Shown here: positions 47,083 through 55,660 of the stretch, piece by piece
How the letters are laid out: the number at the start of each line of letters is the position of its first letter
How positions within the stretch are numbered: the first letter of the stretch is position 1
Source of the DNA: Dyella jiangningensis
GTDB lineage: Bacteria; Pseudomonadota; Gammaproteobacteria; Xanthomonadales; Rhodanobacteraceae
Reading direction: 5' to 3'
NCBI GenBank assembly: GCA_000632805.1
Contig: CP007444.1
Location: 310,001-374,000, forward strand
Length of the DNA stretch: 64,000 bases
Program-made: the position numbers and the translations under genes
The notes under the pieces: model-generated
What the model was told of the DNA's origin: nothing
What the model saw: the letters and a program-made list of their open reading frames with translations, nothing else
Database searches by the model: none

Positions 47083-47958
47083 ATGGCGGTGAGGACAGGT
47101 ACGCTGGCGACGAATGCGGCGCTGCACTGGGCGACGCTGGATCGTCGGGCGGCGCGGTGGGCGGCGCGGTGGGCGGCGCGGCGCGGTCGACTCGCTGTCG
47201 TACTACATGAGTTCGTCTGCTTCGGAATCAAGCAGGCGCGGGCGTGCCTTTTCGGCGGCTGCATGCTTGCCCTCCTGCTGAGTACCTGGGCCTGGTATCC
47301 GCCGGACATGTGGCTCGCCCGTTACGACTTTATGGTGCTGGCCGCGCTTGCCTTGCAGGTGGCGCTGATCGCAGGCGGGCTGGAGACGCGCGAGGAGGCG
47401 CGGGTGATCCTCGGCTTCCACCTGGTCGGCACGGCCATGGAAGTGTTCAAGACGGCAATGGGGTCATGGCTGTATCCCGAGCCTTCCGTGTTGCGCATCG
47501 GCGGGGTGCCGCTGTTTACGGGTTTCATGTATGCCGCGGTGGGCAGCTATATCGCGCGGGCCTGGCGGCTTTTCGATTTTCGCTTCGTCCGGCATCCGCC
47601 GTTCGCCGCGACGGCGTGGCTGGCGCTGGCGATCTATGTGAACTTTTTCACGCATCACTTCCTGCCGGATGTGCGCTGGCTGTTGTTCGGCGCGCTGACG
47701 TGGCTGTTCGGTCGCACGTGGATCCTGTTCCGCATCCGCCATGTGCATCGGCGCATGCCGTTGCTGCTTGGCTTCGTGCTGGTGGCGTTATTCATCTGGC
47801 TGGCGGAGAACGTGGGTACGTTTGCGGCTGCGTGGCGTTATCCGGCGCAGCGGCACGGTTGGGCGATGGTGCCGCTGGGCAAGCTTGGTGCGTGGTTGCT
47901 GTTGATGGTGATCAGCTATGTGATGGTGTCCGCGGTGGCGCGAAGGCATAAGAGATGA
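47083..47958 (+). CDS. DUF817 membrane protein
   Basis: 291 residues, about seven membrane helices. VLHEFVCFGIKQARACLFGG, ETREEARVILGFHLVGTAMEVFKTAMGSWLYPEP, GVPLFTGFMYAAVGSYIARAW and NFFTHHFLPDVRWLL are characteristic of DUF817, whose function is unknown. The N-terminal segment before residue 40 includes a repetitive RAARWAARWAAR encoded by a 12-bp tandem repeat, so the true start could be further in. Monocistronic, ended by a REP pair. Confidence 0.83.
   Translation: MAVRTGTLATNAALHWATLDRRAARWAARWAARRGRLAVVLHEFVCFGIKQARACLFGGCMLALLLSTWAWYPPDMWLARYDFMVLAALALQVALIAGGLETREEARVILGFHLVGTAMEVFKTAMGSWLYPEPSVLRIGGVPLFTGFMYAAVGSYIARAWRLFDFRFVRHPPFAATAWLALAIYVNFFTHHFLPDVRWLLFGALTWLFGRTWILFRIRHVHRRMPLLLGFVLVALFIWLAENVGTFAAAWRYPAQRHGWAMVPLGKLGAWLLLMVISYVMVSAVARRHKR
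47148..47183 (+). repeat. 12-bp tandem repeat inside DUF817 gene
   Basis: The unit GGCGGCGCGGTG is repeated about three times and stays in frame (A/R/W repeats). It is a likely slippage site. Confidence 0.7.
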
Positions 47959-47961
47959 GCT

Positions 47962-48041
47962 GTGGGAGCGCACCCTGTGCGCGACAACCGGTCGTTGCGG
48001 TGACCCGCAAGACCGCGATCGCGCACAGGGTGTGCTCCCAC
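47962..48041. repeat. REP-like inverted pair (CTGTG subtype)
   Basis: The arms GTGGGAGCGCACCC.TGTGCGCGAC and GATCGCGCACAGGGTGTGCT form a long stem between convergent genes. Confidence 0.85.
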
Positions 48042-48058
48042 AACAAGAACCACGTGCC

Positions 48059-49054
48059 TCAGCGCTCGCTATCCAGCGACGCCATCCCCTGCGTGTTGTA
48101 ACGGTCGCCGGCGGCGACGCCGGGCGGGAAGGCTTTGTCGAGCGTGGCGAGGTCGTCCGCAGTAAGCACGATGTCCAGCGCACCCAGGGCTTCGCCGAGT
48201 CGTTCGCGGGTACGCGAGCCGACCAGGGGCACGATGTCTTCACCTTGCGCCAGCGCCCAGGCGATCGCGACCTGCGCGACGCTGCAGCCCTTTATCGACG
48301 CAAGATCTTGCATCGCGTCGACCAGCTTGAGGTTGTGCGCGAGGTTGTCGCCCTGGAAGCGCGGGCTGTGCGTGCGGAAATCGCGCGTGTCGGTCTGCTT
48401 GTCCTTCGACCAGTGGCCGCTGATGAGGCCGCGCGACAGGACGCCGTAGGCGGTGATGCCGATGCCAAGCTCGCGGCAGACCGGCAGGATATCCTTCTCG
48501 ATGCCGCGCGAGATCAGCGAGTACTCGATCTGCAGATCCGACACCGGCATCACCGCGTTGGCGCGCCGGATGGTTTCGATGCCCACTTCGGACAGGCCGA
48601 GGCTGCGAACGTATCCGGCCTTCACCAGGTCGGCGATGGCACCGACGGTCTCTTCGATAGGTACATGGGGATCGAGGCGGGCAGGGCGGTAGATGTCGAC
48701 ATAGTCGGTGCGCAGGCGCTGCAGCGTGTAGGCCAGCGCGGTCTTCACCGCGGCGGGTCGCGCGTCATAGCCCAGCCAGTCGCCTGCCGGGCCTCGTTGT
48801 GCGCCGAATTTCACGCTGAGCTGGTAGCTGTCGCGCGAGCGACCGACCAGCGCCTCACCGATCAGCATCTCGTTGTGGCCCATGCCGTAGAAATCGCCGG
48901 TATCGAGCAGGGTGATGCCGGCGTCCAGCGCGGCATGGATGGTGGCGATGCTTTCCTCTCGATCCGTCGCGCCGTACATGCCTGACATGCCCATGCAGCC
49001 GAGGCCGAGGGCGGACACCTTGGGGCCGTGCTGGCCGAGGGGGCGGTATTTCAT
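48059..49054 (-). CDS. Aldo/keto reductase with altered catalytic His position
   Basis: 331 residues of the AKR13/YhdN-like TIM-barrel type. LGLGCMGMSGMYG, ITLLDTGDFYGMGHNE (Asp and catalytic Tyr), QLSVKFG (Lys), GLSEVG and the NADPH pocket PLVGSRTRERLGEAL are present. The usual YxxHR..D segment carrying the fourth tetrad residue reads VDIYRPARLD, so His is replaced by Ala. That residue exchange occurs in one subgroup of these enzymes, as far as I recall. Substrate unknown. ATG 49054 (MKYRPLGQHGPKVSAL). Confidence 0.88.
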   Translation of the reverse strand: MKYRPLGQHGPKVSALGLGCMGMSGMYGATDREESIATIHAALDAGITLLDTGDFYGMGHNEMLIGEALVGRSRDSYQLSVKFGAQRGPAGDWLGYDARPAAVKTALAYTLQRLRTDYVDIYRPARLDPHVPIEETVGAIADLVKAGYVRSLGLSEVGIETIRRANAVMPVSDLQIEYSLISRGIEKDILPVCRELGIGITAYGVLSRGLISGHWSKDKQTDTRDFRTHSPRFQGDNLAHNLKLVDAMQDLASIKGCSVAQVAIAWALAQGEDIVPLVGSRTRERLGEALGALDIVLTADDLATLDKAFPPGVAAGDRYNTQGMASLDSER

Positions 49055-49206
49055 CGGGGGCTCCGGATGGGGTGGGATCTCTAATGGTGCATGGGAGGGG
49101 TGTGTATGCCATGTGCCGGGGCGTTCGCTGGGCGCTTGCGTGCGTCTAACTTTGGCGGCAAGGCCGTTTGCCTCAGTCTGCTTCCCCGGCTGCTTCACTT
49201 TCTTTT

Positions 49207-49767
49207 GTGGGAGCGCACCCTGTGCGCGACAGCCATTCGCGCCGGTCTTCACTCTCATCACTCGGCTCAGGCCGTGGCGCTTCACAACAGCCGAGAGCTG
49301 GCCATCCAGTTCTATTGGTCTTCGGGATGTGGCGATATCGCCAGGTTGCCGCTTACGCAGCGGGCGTTTCGATCTCCTGCCGGAGCTCGAGTCACTTTTC
49401 TTTTGCTGGCCCACGCACGCGCTCTTGGCGTGCGAACGGCGAAGCCGGCCCGAAGGGCGGAGGGCGCCAGCCCGGAGTCAAAGAAAAGTAACCCAAAGAA
49501 AACGGCCTTTAGAGCCAAGGCTCGTAGCGATATGAGGAATAGAGCCTGACGACCTAAGCCAGTCGGATGCGCTCGTTACTACCTCGAACGGAATGGCTAC
49601 ACCGCAACGCGCCAATGCGAAGAGGACTTAAAGCAACTTCGTTGGGTTACGAGGAAACCCATAGGTGCCGCGCTTTCTCCCTCTCCCCTCCGGGGAGAGG
49701 GCAGAGGTGAGCGGCGGGTGCTCGCGAAAACCTTGCCTACCTATGTAGGAGCGCACCAGTGCGCGAT
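49207..49767 (-). repeat. Solo module-B repeat bracketed by half-REPs
   Basis: This explains the 760-bp gap between the aldo/keto reductase start and the TetR stop. A half-REP (49207-49230), module B reversed (about 49340-49735) with the GGCGTGCGAAC insert in its split hairpin, the terminal CTCTCCCCTCC..GGGGAGAGGG hairpin near 49680-49700, and a second half-REP in the same orientation (49745-49767). No gene seen. Confidence 0.78.
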
Positions 49768-49816
49768 CAACACCGCGCATGCATCACATCCATGCGAACG
49801 GATGGCTTGCCAGCCA

Positions 49817-50416
49817 TTACCCCTTCGCCTTCGCCACCTCAAACAACGCCGCCACGGTGCGCGTATGCAGCGACGCGGCGTCATACCCTTCCGGTAGCAA
49901 ACCCGCGATTTCCAGCATCACCGCGCCATGCAACGCCGCCCAGATCTGGTGGCCGAGGATGGCCGGGTCGGCGTCGATGGCGCCTTCGGCGATCAGCACT
50001 TCTACATGCGCCGCCACGGTGCGCCACATGCGTTCGTGCGCTTCGCGATAGTCGGCATTGTCGCGGTTGGTTTCGGGGTACTCGAACATCAACCGGTACG
50101 TGGCGGTGTTTTCGCGGGCGAAGGCGATGTACGCATCGCGCACGGCGCGCGAACGTTGCCTGCCATCGCCTGGCGAATCGAGTGCGCGCTCCAAGGCTTC
50201 GGAAAAGCGATGCATGCCGCGCGTGCGCACCGCCGTGAGGATCTCGTCCTTGTTGGCGAAGTAGCGGTACGTGGTCATCGTGCCGCTGCCGAGTTCGGCG
50301 GCAATGCGGCGCATGGTGACCGCGGCCGGGCCTTCCTCGACGTACAGCCGGGCCGCGGCCTGGCAGATGCGTTCGCGGAAGGCCTCGGTTTCCTGCTCGC
50401 TCAGTGCACGTGGCAC
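49817..50416 (-). CDS. TetR-family transcriptional regulator
   Basis: 199 residues from GTG 50416. N-terminal HTH: RICQAAARLYVEEGPAAVTMRRIAAELGSGTMTTYRYFANKDEIL. The C-terminal ligand domain contains ARENTATYRLMFEYPE, of the TetR_C_13/WHG type. It follows the alpha/beta hydrolase gene with a single base between stop and start, so the two are one operon. A perfect ACGTAC..GTACGT palindrome over the operon promoter is the likely operator for negative autoregulation. Confidence 0.88.
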   Translation of the reverse strand: MPRALSEQETEAFRERICQAAARLYVEEGPAAVTMRRIAAELGSGTMTTYRYFANKDEILTAVRTRGMHRFSEALERALDSPGDGRQRSRAVRDAYIAFARENTATYRLMFEYPETNRDNADYREAHERMWRTVAAHVEVLIAEGAIDADPAILGHQIWAALHGAVMLEIAGLLPEGYDAASLHTRTVAALFEVAKAKG

Positions 50417-50417
50417 G

Positions 50418-51497
50418 TCAGCGCACGTCCAGTGTCTTGCGGAAGAAGGCGAGGGCGTCGGCGTTGATCTGCGCATGTGCCTTCGCGCGATCCACGCCTT
50501 CCGGATCGCGGCACATGACCGGGATCTCTTTCTCCAGTTCGGCCGAGCACGGCGGCAGGAACACCCAATGGTCGGCTTTCGGAATTTCCTTCACGCCGGC
50601 CAGCGTGCGGACCAGCGGCTGGATATGCCTAGCGTTGGCTTCCGGCGGCAGCACATGGTCGTTCTGGCCGTAATAGAGGTACACCGGGATATGCACGTTG
50701 TCGAAGCCATGCTCGTCGAAAATCATGCTGAGCGGCGCCATGGCGAAGGCCGCCTTTACGCGCGGATCAGCGGTGTCGCCGTAACGGCCGAGCTGACCCT
50801 GCATTTCGTCCAGTACCTGCTCCATCGTCTTGCCCTGCTTCTTGGCCGAAGCCTCGAAGTCGGCGCGATGGCCGCACACGTCCTTGTCGTCCGGGTAGCG
50901 ATCGCAGAAGGCGATGAAGCGGACGAAGCGCGGCTTGGCGCCCGCGATCATCAGCGAGGTGTAGCCGCCGGCGGAGAAGCCGGCGACGCCGATGCGGCTG
51001 GGGTCGATCAGCGCTTTCCAGCGCGGATCGGTCAGCAGCATGCTGATGGTGGCCTTGACCTGGATCGGGCGCCCGGCCAGCACCTCGATGCCCCCCACGC
51101 GGCTGGTGTCGCGGAAGTAATCGCCGAGGTGATTGAGCGTGGCGACCACGAAGCCATGGCTGGCGAGATAGGTCGCCAGGTCGTGATGGCCAAGATTGCT
51201 GCCGCCGTTGCCGTGCGAGATGACCACCAGCGGTTTTGCGCCGGGGATGGCCGGGGCATCCGTGGCCGCGGCCACGTCGTATGGGCCAAGTGCCGTGGTG
51301 CCTTGTACCGACTGGGACGAGGGATAGAACACGTAACCCTCGGTTGGCTTGCCGCTGATCGGGTCTGAAATGCTGATGCGCGCGATGCCTACGCCCGTGG
51401 TGGTGTCGGCGAGGGCGGCGCAGGGCGCGAGCAGGAACAGCAACATCACGAGCCAGTGGAACAGGCGCGCAGGTGCGCGCGTAACGGCGTGGGGCAT
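50418..51497 (-). CDS. Secreted alpha/beta hydrolase (dienelactone hydrolase/PAF-acetylhydrolase-like)
   Basis: 359 residues. Signal peptide about 1-31 (FHWLVMLLFLLAPCAALA/D). The hydrolase core has KPLVVISHGNGGSNLGHHDLATYLASHGFVVATLNH, elbow GVAGFSAGGYTSL, a late acid region (YGQNDHVLPPEA) and His in KADHWVFLPP. It is a periplasmic esterase or lipase-like enzyme of unknown substrate. ATG 51497 was chosen for the GGAG upstream and the signal peptide; the longer frame would start inside the operator. First gene of the hydrolase-tetR operon. Confidence 0.87.
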   Translation of the reverse strand: MPHAVTRAPARLFHWLVMLLFLLAPCAALADTTTGVGIARISISDPISGKPTEGYVFYPSSQSVQGTTALGPYDVAAATDAPAIPGAKPLVVISHGNGGSNLGHHDLATYLASHGFVVATLNHLGDYFRDTSRVGGIEVLAGRPIQVKATISMLLTDPRWKALIDPSRIGVAGFSAGGYTSLMIAGAKPRFVRFIAFCDRYPDDKDVCGHRADFEASAKKQGKTMEQVLDEMQGQLGRYGDTADPRVKAAFAMAPLSMIFDEHGFDNVHIPVYLYYGQNDHVLPPEANARHIQPLVRTLAGVKEIPKADHWVFLPPCSAELEKEIPVMCRDPEGVDRAKAHAQINADALAFFRKTLDVR

Positions 51498-51527
51498 GAC
51501 CAGACTCCTGAGGGGCGGTAGCGTGCG

Positions 51528-51551
51528 ACGTACGGTACGTTGTACGTTATA
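51528..51551 (-). promoter_or_regulatory. Probable TetR operator overlapping a -10 box
   Basis: On the minus strand TATAAC (-10 like, 51551-51546) overlaps ACGTAC-N8-GTACGT (51547-51528), an exact inverted repeat with a third GTAC in the spacer. It lies about 30 bp before the hydrolase start. Confidence 0.7.
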
Positions 51552-51639
51552 TTCCTGCAAGTGCCCGCGGTGGCCCCTTTAGCACATGAGGGCTACAATT
51601 TCGCGTTCTAATCCCTGCAGCCAACCCCACGAGGTCAGG

Positions 51640-52893
51640 ATGTTCCCGAAGCACGAGACGATCGCCGGTTACGACAATGAACTGGCGCAGGCCATGGCCG
51701 ATGAGGCCCGTCGTCAGGAAGACCACGTCGAACTGATTGCTTCGGAGAACTACGCCAGCCCGCGCGTGATGGAAGCGCAGGGCAGCGTGCTCACCAACAA
51801 GTACGCCGAGGGCTATCCGGGCAAGCGCTACTACGGCGGCTGCGAGTTCGTCGACGTCGCGGAGAAGCTCGCCATCGATCGCCTGAAGCAGCTGTTCGGC
51901 GCGACCTACGCCAACGTGCAGCCGCACTCGGGTTCGCAGGCCAACCAGGCCGTGTATCTCGCGCTGCTCAATCCGGGCGACACCATCCTCGGCATGAGCC
52001 TGGCGCACGGCGGCCACCTCACGCACGGCGCCAAGGTCAACGTATCGGGCAAGCTGTTCAACGCCATCCAGTACGGCGTGAACGAAAGCGGCCTGGTCGA
52101 CTATGACGAAGTCGAGCGACTCGCCCTCGAGCACAAGCCGAAGATGATCGTCGCCGGCTTCAGCGCCTACTCGCAGGTGATGGACTGGGCGCGCTTCCGC
52201 GCCATCGCCGACAAGGTCGGCGCCTACCTGTTCGTTGACATGGCCCACGTAGCCGGCCTGATCGCTGCGGGCGTGTACCCGAGCCCGCTACCGCATGCGC
52301 ACGTCGTCACCTCAACCACGCACAAGACGCTGCGTGGTCCGCGTGGCGGCATCATCGTGGCCAAGGACGCCGGCGAAGAGATCGAGAAAAAGCTGCAGTC
52401 GATCGTGTTCCCGGGCATCCAGGGCGGTCCGTTGATGCACGTGATCGCCGCCAAGGCGGTGGCCTTCAAGGAAGCACTGGAACCGGCCTTCAAGACCTAC
52501 CAGGAGCAGGTCGTGAAGAACGCCAAGGCGATGGCCAAGACGCTGATCGAGCGCGGCTACAAGATCGTCTCCGGCGGCACCGAGAACCACCTGATGCTGA
52601 TCGACATGATCGGTCGCGACGTCACCGGCAAAGATGCGGAAGCCGCGCTGGGCAAGGCGCACATCACGGTGAACAAGAATGCCGTGCCGAACGATCCCCG
52701 TTCGCCCTTCGTCACCTCGGGCCTGCGCGTCGGCACCCCGGCCATCACCACCCGCGGTTACAAGGAAGCGGACGTGGTGGAACTGACGACCTGGATCTGC
52801 GACGTGCTCGACGCGCCGAACGATGACGCCGTCATCGCCAAGGTGCGCGAGAAGGTCACCGCGCAGTGCCACAAGTTTCCGGTGTATGGCTAA
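51640..52893 (+). CDS. glyA: Serine hydroxymethyltransferase
   Basis: 417 residues, family length. Begins [69 protein letters not shown] and the PLP lysine K229 in [16 protein letters not shown] (same number as E. coli). It interconverts serine and glycine while charging tetrahydrofolate. ATG 51640 with GAGG upstream. The next gene downstream is nrdR, an order common in gammaproteobacteria; the 106-bp gap shows no terminator. Confidence 0.97.
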   Translation: MFPKHETIAGYDNELAQAMADEARRQEDHVELIASENYASPRVMEAQGSVLTNKYAEGYPGKRYYGGCEFVDVAEKLAIDRLKQLFGATYANVQPHSGSQANQAVYLALLNPGDTILGMSLAHGGHLTHGAKVNVSGKLFNAIQYGVNESGLVDYDEVERLALEHKPKMIVAGFSAYSQVMDWARFRAIADKVGAYLFVDMAHVAGLIAAGVYPSPLPHAHVVTSTTHKTLRGPRGGIIVAKDAGEEIEKKLQSIVFPGIQGGPLMHVIAAKAVAFKEALEPAFKTYQEQVVKNAKAMAKTLIERGYKIVSGGTENHLMLIDMIGRDVTGKDAEAALGKAHITVNKNAVPNDPRSPFVTSGLRVGTPAITTRGYKEADVVELTTWICDVLDAPNDDAVIAKVREKVTAQCHKFPVYG

Positions 52894-52999
52894 GACGTGG
52901 GGACACGGGAATAGGGCGTCGGAAGCGAACCATGCGCTTGTCGCCGCTTGCACACGCCTCTGGGCCGCTCATTTCCCCTCTTTGGTCGCATAAGCACTG

Positions 53000-53518
53000 A
53001 TGCATTGCCCCTTCTGCCAGCACGAAGACACCCGCGTGATCGACTCGCGCCTTGCCGAGGACGGCGCCACCGTGCGTCGTCGTCGGGAGTGTCCGAAGTG
53101 CGGCGAGCGTTTCAATACCTTTGAAACGGCCGAGCTGAAGCTTCCTTCCATCGTCAAGAGCGGCGAGCGTCGCGAGCCGTTCGACGAGCACAAGCTGCGG
53201 GTGAGCTTCGAGCGCGCCCTGCAGAAGCGGCCGGTGCCCACGCATTCGGTGGACACCGCCGTGCGCGAGATCGTCAATGACCTGCGCCGCTGCGGCGAGC
53301 GCGAAGTGCCTTCGCGGCAGGTCGGTGAACTGGTGATGCGCGAGCTGAAGAAGCTGGACCAGGTCGCGTACGTGCGCTTCGCATCGGTCTACCGCAAGTT
53401 CGAGGACGTGCAGGCCTTCCGCGAGGAAATCGAGAAGCTGGAGCGCGACCTGCCGGAGCTGGAAGCGTTGCAGCTGTCGTTGCTGGGCGAGAGCGTCGCG
53501 AGGCGCAAGAAGTCCTGA
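53000..53518 (+). CDS. nrdR: Transcriptional repressor NrdR
   Basis: 172 residues. Zinc ribbon C3-C6 and C31-C34 ([25 protein letters not shown]), then an ATP-cone domain ([28 protein letters not shown] onwards). NrdR senses dATP/ATP and represses ribonucleotide reductase genes at NrdR boxes; no nrd gene is in this window. It heads the nrdR-ribD arrangement. The C-terminal 25 residues ([19 protein letters not shown]) are a normal low-conservation tail. Confidence 0.96.
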   Translation: MHCPFCQHEDTRVIDSRLAEDGATVRRRRECPKCGERFNTFETAELKLPSIVKSGERREPFDEHKLRVSFERALQKRPVPTHSVDTAVREIVNDLRRCGEREVPSRQVGELVMRELKKLDQVAYVRFASVYRKFEDVQAFREEIEKLERDLPELEALQLSLLGESVARRKKS

Positions 53519-53537
53519 CGCACGGCAGAGGCTCTTT

Positions 53538-53617
53538 GTGGGAGCGCACCCTGTGCGCGACCGCGACGCCTCTCCCTGCCGCCCCGCTTGGCTGTCGCGC
53601 ACAGGGTGCGCTCCCAC
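53538..53617. repeat. REP-like inverted pair (CTGTG subtype)
   Basis: The arms GTGGGAGCGCACCC.TGTGCGCGAC and GTCGCGCACAGGGTGCGCTC are perfectly complementary. It lies inside the nrdR-ribD gap, between genes normally co-transcribed. Confidence 0.87.
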
Positions 53618-53673
53618 AAAAAATCGCATCCACACCCTAGACTGATGCCATCGCCACGCTCGACGGCTATCTC

Positions 53674-54774
53674 ATGACCCCCACCTTCACCGCCATCGAC
53701 CACGCCCACATGGCGCACGCGCTGCGCCTGGCCGAGCGCGGGCTCTACACCACGCACCCCAACCCGCGCGTCGGCTGCGTCATCGCGCATGGCGAGCAGG
53801 TGATCGGCACCGGGTTCCACCAGCGTGCCGGGGAGCCGCACGCCGAGGTGTTCGCACTGCGCGAGGCCGCTGAGCAGGCTCGTGGCGCCACCGCCTACGT
53901 CACGCTGGAGCCCTGTGCGCACCATGGCCGCACGCCGCCGTGTGCGGATGCGTTGATCGCGGCGGGCGTATCGCGCGTGGTCATCGCCGCGGAAGATCCG
54001 TTTCCACAGGTCGCCGGGCGCGGCATCGGCAAGCTGCGCGATGCGGGCGTCGTGGTGGACACGGGCTTGATGCGCGAAGCGGCGCGTGAACTCAACATGG
54101 GTTTTTTCAGCCGCATCGAGCGCGGCCGGCCCTGGGTGCGCGTGAAGCTCGCGATGAGCCTGGACGGTCGCACCGCGCTGGCCAATGGCGAGTCGAAGTG
54201 GATCACCGGCGAGGCGGCGCGTGCCGACGTGCAGCGCTGGCGCGCGCGAAGCTCGGCCATTCTCACAGGCTCGGGAACGGTGCTGGCCGACAATCCGCGC
54301 CTGACCGTGCGGTTGCCCAAAGGCGAGGCGTTTACGCGGCCGTGGCGCGTGCTGCTCGACAATCGCCTGCGTACGCCCCCGGGCAGTCATGTGCTCGACG
54401 GCACGGCGCCGACGCTGGTGCTGCACAACGAACACTATGCGCCGATCGATGCGCGCTTCCAGGCTGCCGAGTTGGCGGTGGTGCCGGTGCAGGGCGGCGC
54501 AACGGATCTGCATGCCGTCATGGCCGAGCTGGCACGACGCCATGTCAGCGAAGTGCATATCGAGGCGGGACCCACCCTGTGTGGCTCGCTGTTAGCCGCA
54601 GGGCTGGTAGACGAGTTGCTGCTCTACATCGCGCCGGTGCTGTTGGGCGACAGCGCGCGTCCGCTGCTTGGATTGCCCGCGCTGAGCGACATGGCGGAGC
54701 GCTGGAAGCTGCGCACGCTCGATCGACGCGTGCTGGGCGATGACCTGCGACTGCTGCTGCGGCCGACGACCTGA
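53674..54774 (+). CDS. ribD: Riboflavin biosynthesis deaminase/reductase
   Basis: 366 residues, bifunctional. N-terminal cytidine-deaminase-like domain (1-145) with the zinc site GEPHAEVFAL and LEPCAHHGRTPPCADAL; C-terminal reductase (about 148-366) with RVKLAMSLDGRTALANGESKWITG, GSGTVLADNPRLTVR and HIEAGPTLCGSLL. It carries out two successive steps from the GTP cyclohydrolase product toward the uracil intermediate. It is separated from ribE by four unrelated genes and lies upstream of, not under, the FMN riboswitch. Confidence 0.96.
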   Translation: MTPTFTAIDHAHMAHALRLAERGLYTTHPNPRVGCVIAHGEQVIGTGFHQRAGEPHAEVFALREAAEQARGATAYVTLEPCAHHGRTPPCADALIAAGVSRVVIAAEDPFPQVAGRGIGKLRDAGVVVDTGLMREAARELNMGFFSRIERGRPWVRVKLAMSLDGRTALANGESKWITGEAARADVQRWRARSSAILTGSGTVLADNPRLTVRLPKGEAFTRPWRVLLDNRLRTPPGSHVLDGTAPTLVLHNEHYAPIDARFQAAELAVVPVQGGATDLHAVMAELARRHVSEVHIEAGPTLCGSLLAAGLVDELLLYIAPVLLGDSARPLLGLPALSDMAERWKLRTLDRRVLGDDLRLLLRPTT

Positions 54775-54793
54775 ATACGACGACACGATATCC

Positions 54794-55660
54794 ATGACAC
54801 AGCCATTTCCCCAGCCCGCGGTATTGAGCGAAGCGGAACAACGCCAGTTCCGAGAGCAGGGTTATCTCGTCCGCAGGATCCTCGACGATGCCGCCGTGGC
54901 GCGGTACGTGGCGGCTGTGGATGTCTCGCGACGCGAACGCGGCGACACGCAGCGCATGAGCAACCTGCAGTTTCTGCAGCCGGGCAAGGCGATTCCCGGC
55001 ATCCAGGACGTGATCTGCAACGAATCGATCCTCGCCGTCTGTCGTGACCTGCTCGGCGAGCGGATCATCGTCGATGGTGCTTCGCTGTTCTACGGCGAGG
55101 CCGGTATCGATTATCGCCAGGGCTGGCACCGCGACGTGCTGCAGGTGCCGGACGATCAGGTAGACCCGCGCTGGTTCAGCGCGGAGTACCACTACAACTA
55201 CGTGCAGATGAACCTGTCGCTCACGCTGGACGGCTGTTTGTGGATCGTGCCCGGCAGCCATCGACGCCCGTTGAACGCCGAGGAGCGAGCGCTTTTCGGC
55301 AACACCGAGAAGATGGCGCCCGTCGATGGCGCGGAGCTGAGCGAAGGCCGGCAGCTCGTGCTGCAGCCGGGCGAGGCAGTGTTCTACAACAACTACGCCG
55401 TGCATCGGGGTTACGGCGGCGTGCTGCAGGATCGGCGCATCACCATCCACCTGGGCTTCCACTCCGCCGAGCACGCGCCGACCTTGCACTTCGGCGTGCT
55501 GGACCACACCGAATACACGCTGGACTACCTCGCGTCACTGCAACCGTGCGTGCGCGAGGCTCTGCGTGCGCACCTCGTCGAGCGCGCGCGATATCCCGAA
55601 GTGAACGTGTTTCACGCCTATCACCAGCAGTTCCTGAAAAAGGAGTTCAAGACCACATGA
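54794..55660 (+). CDS. Phytanoyl-CoA dioxygenase (PhyH) family protein
   Basis: 288 residues. Fe(II)/2-oxoglutarate fold: the metal motif HxD in GWHRDVLQVP and the distal His with following Arg region in YNNYAVHRGYGGVL, YFGEAGIDYRQ-like strand (SLFYGEAGIDYRQG) and MNLSLTLDGCLWIVPGSH. It probably hydroxylates a small metabolite. The stop overlaps the Gfo/Idh oxidoreductase start by 4 bp (ATGA), so the two products likely act together. Start ATG 54794 lies 19 bp after ribD, suggesting read-through from ribD. Confidence 0.88.
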   Translation: MTQPFPQPAVLSEAEQRQFREQGYLVRRILDDAAVARYVAAVDVSRRERGDTQRMSNLQFLQPGKAIPGIQDVICNESILAVCRDLLGERIIVDGASLFYGEAGIDYRQGWHRDVLQVPDDQVDPRWFSAEYHYNYVQMNLSLTLDGCLWIVPGSHRRPLNAEERALFGNTEKMAPVDGAELSEGRQLVLQPGEAVFYNNYAVHRGYGGVLQDRRITIHLGFHSAEHAPTLHFGVLDHTEYTLDYLASLQPCVREALRAHLVERARYPEVNVFHAYHQQFLKKEFKTT

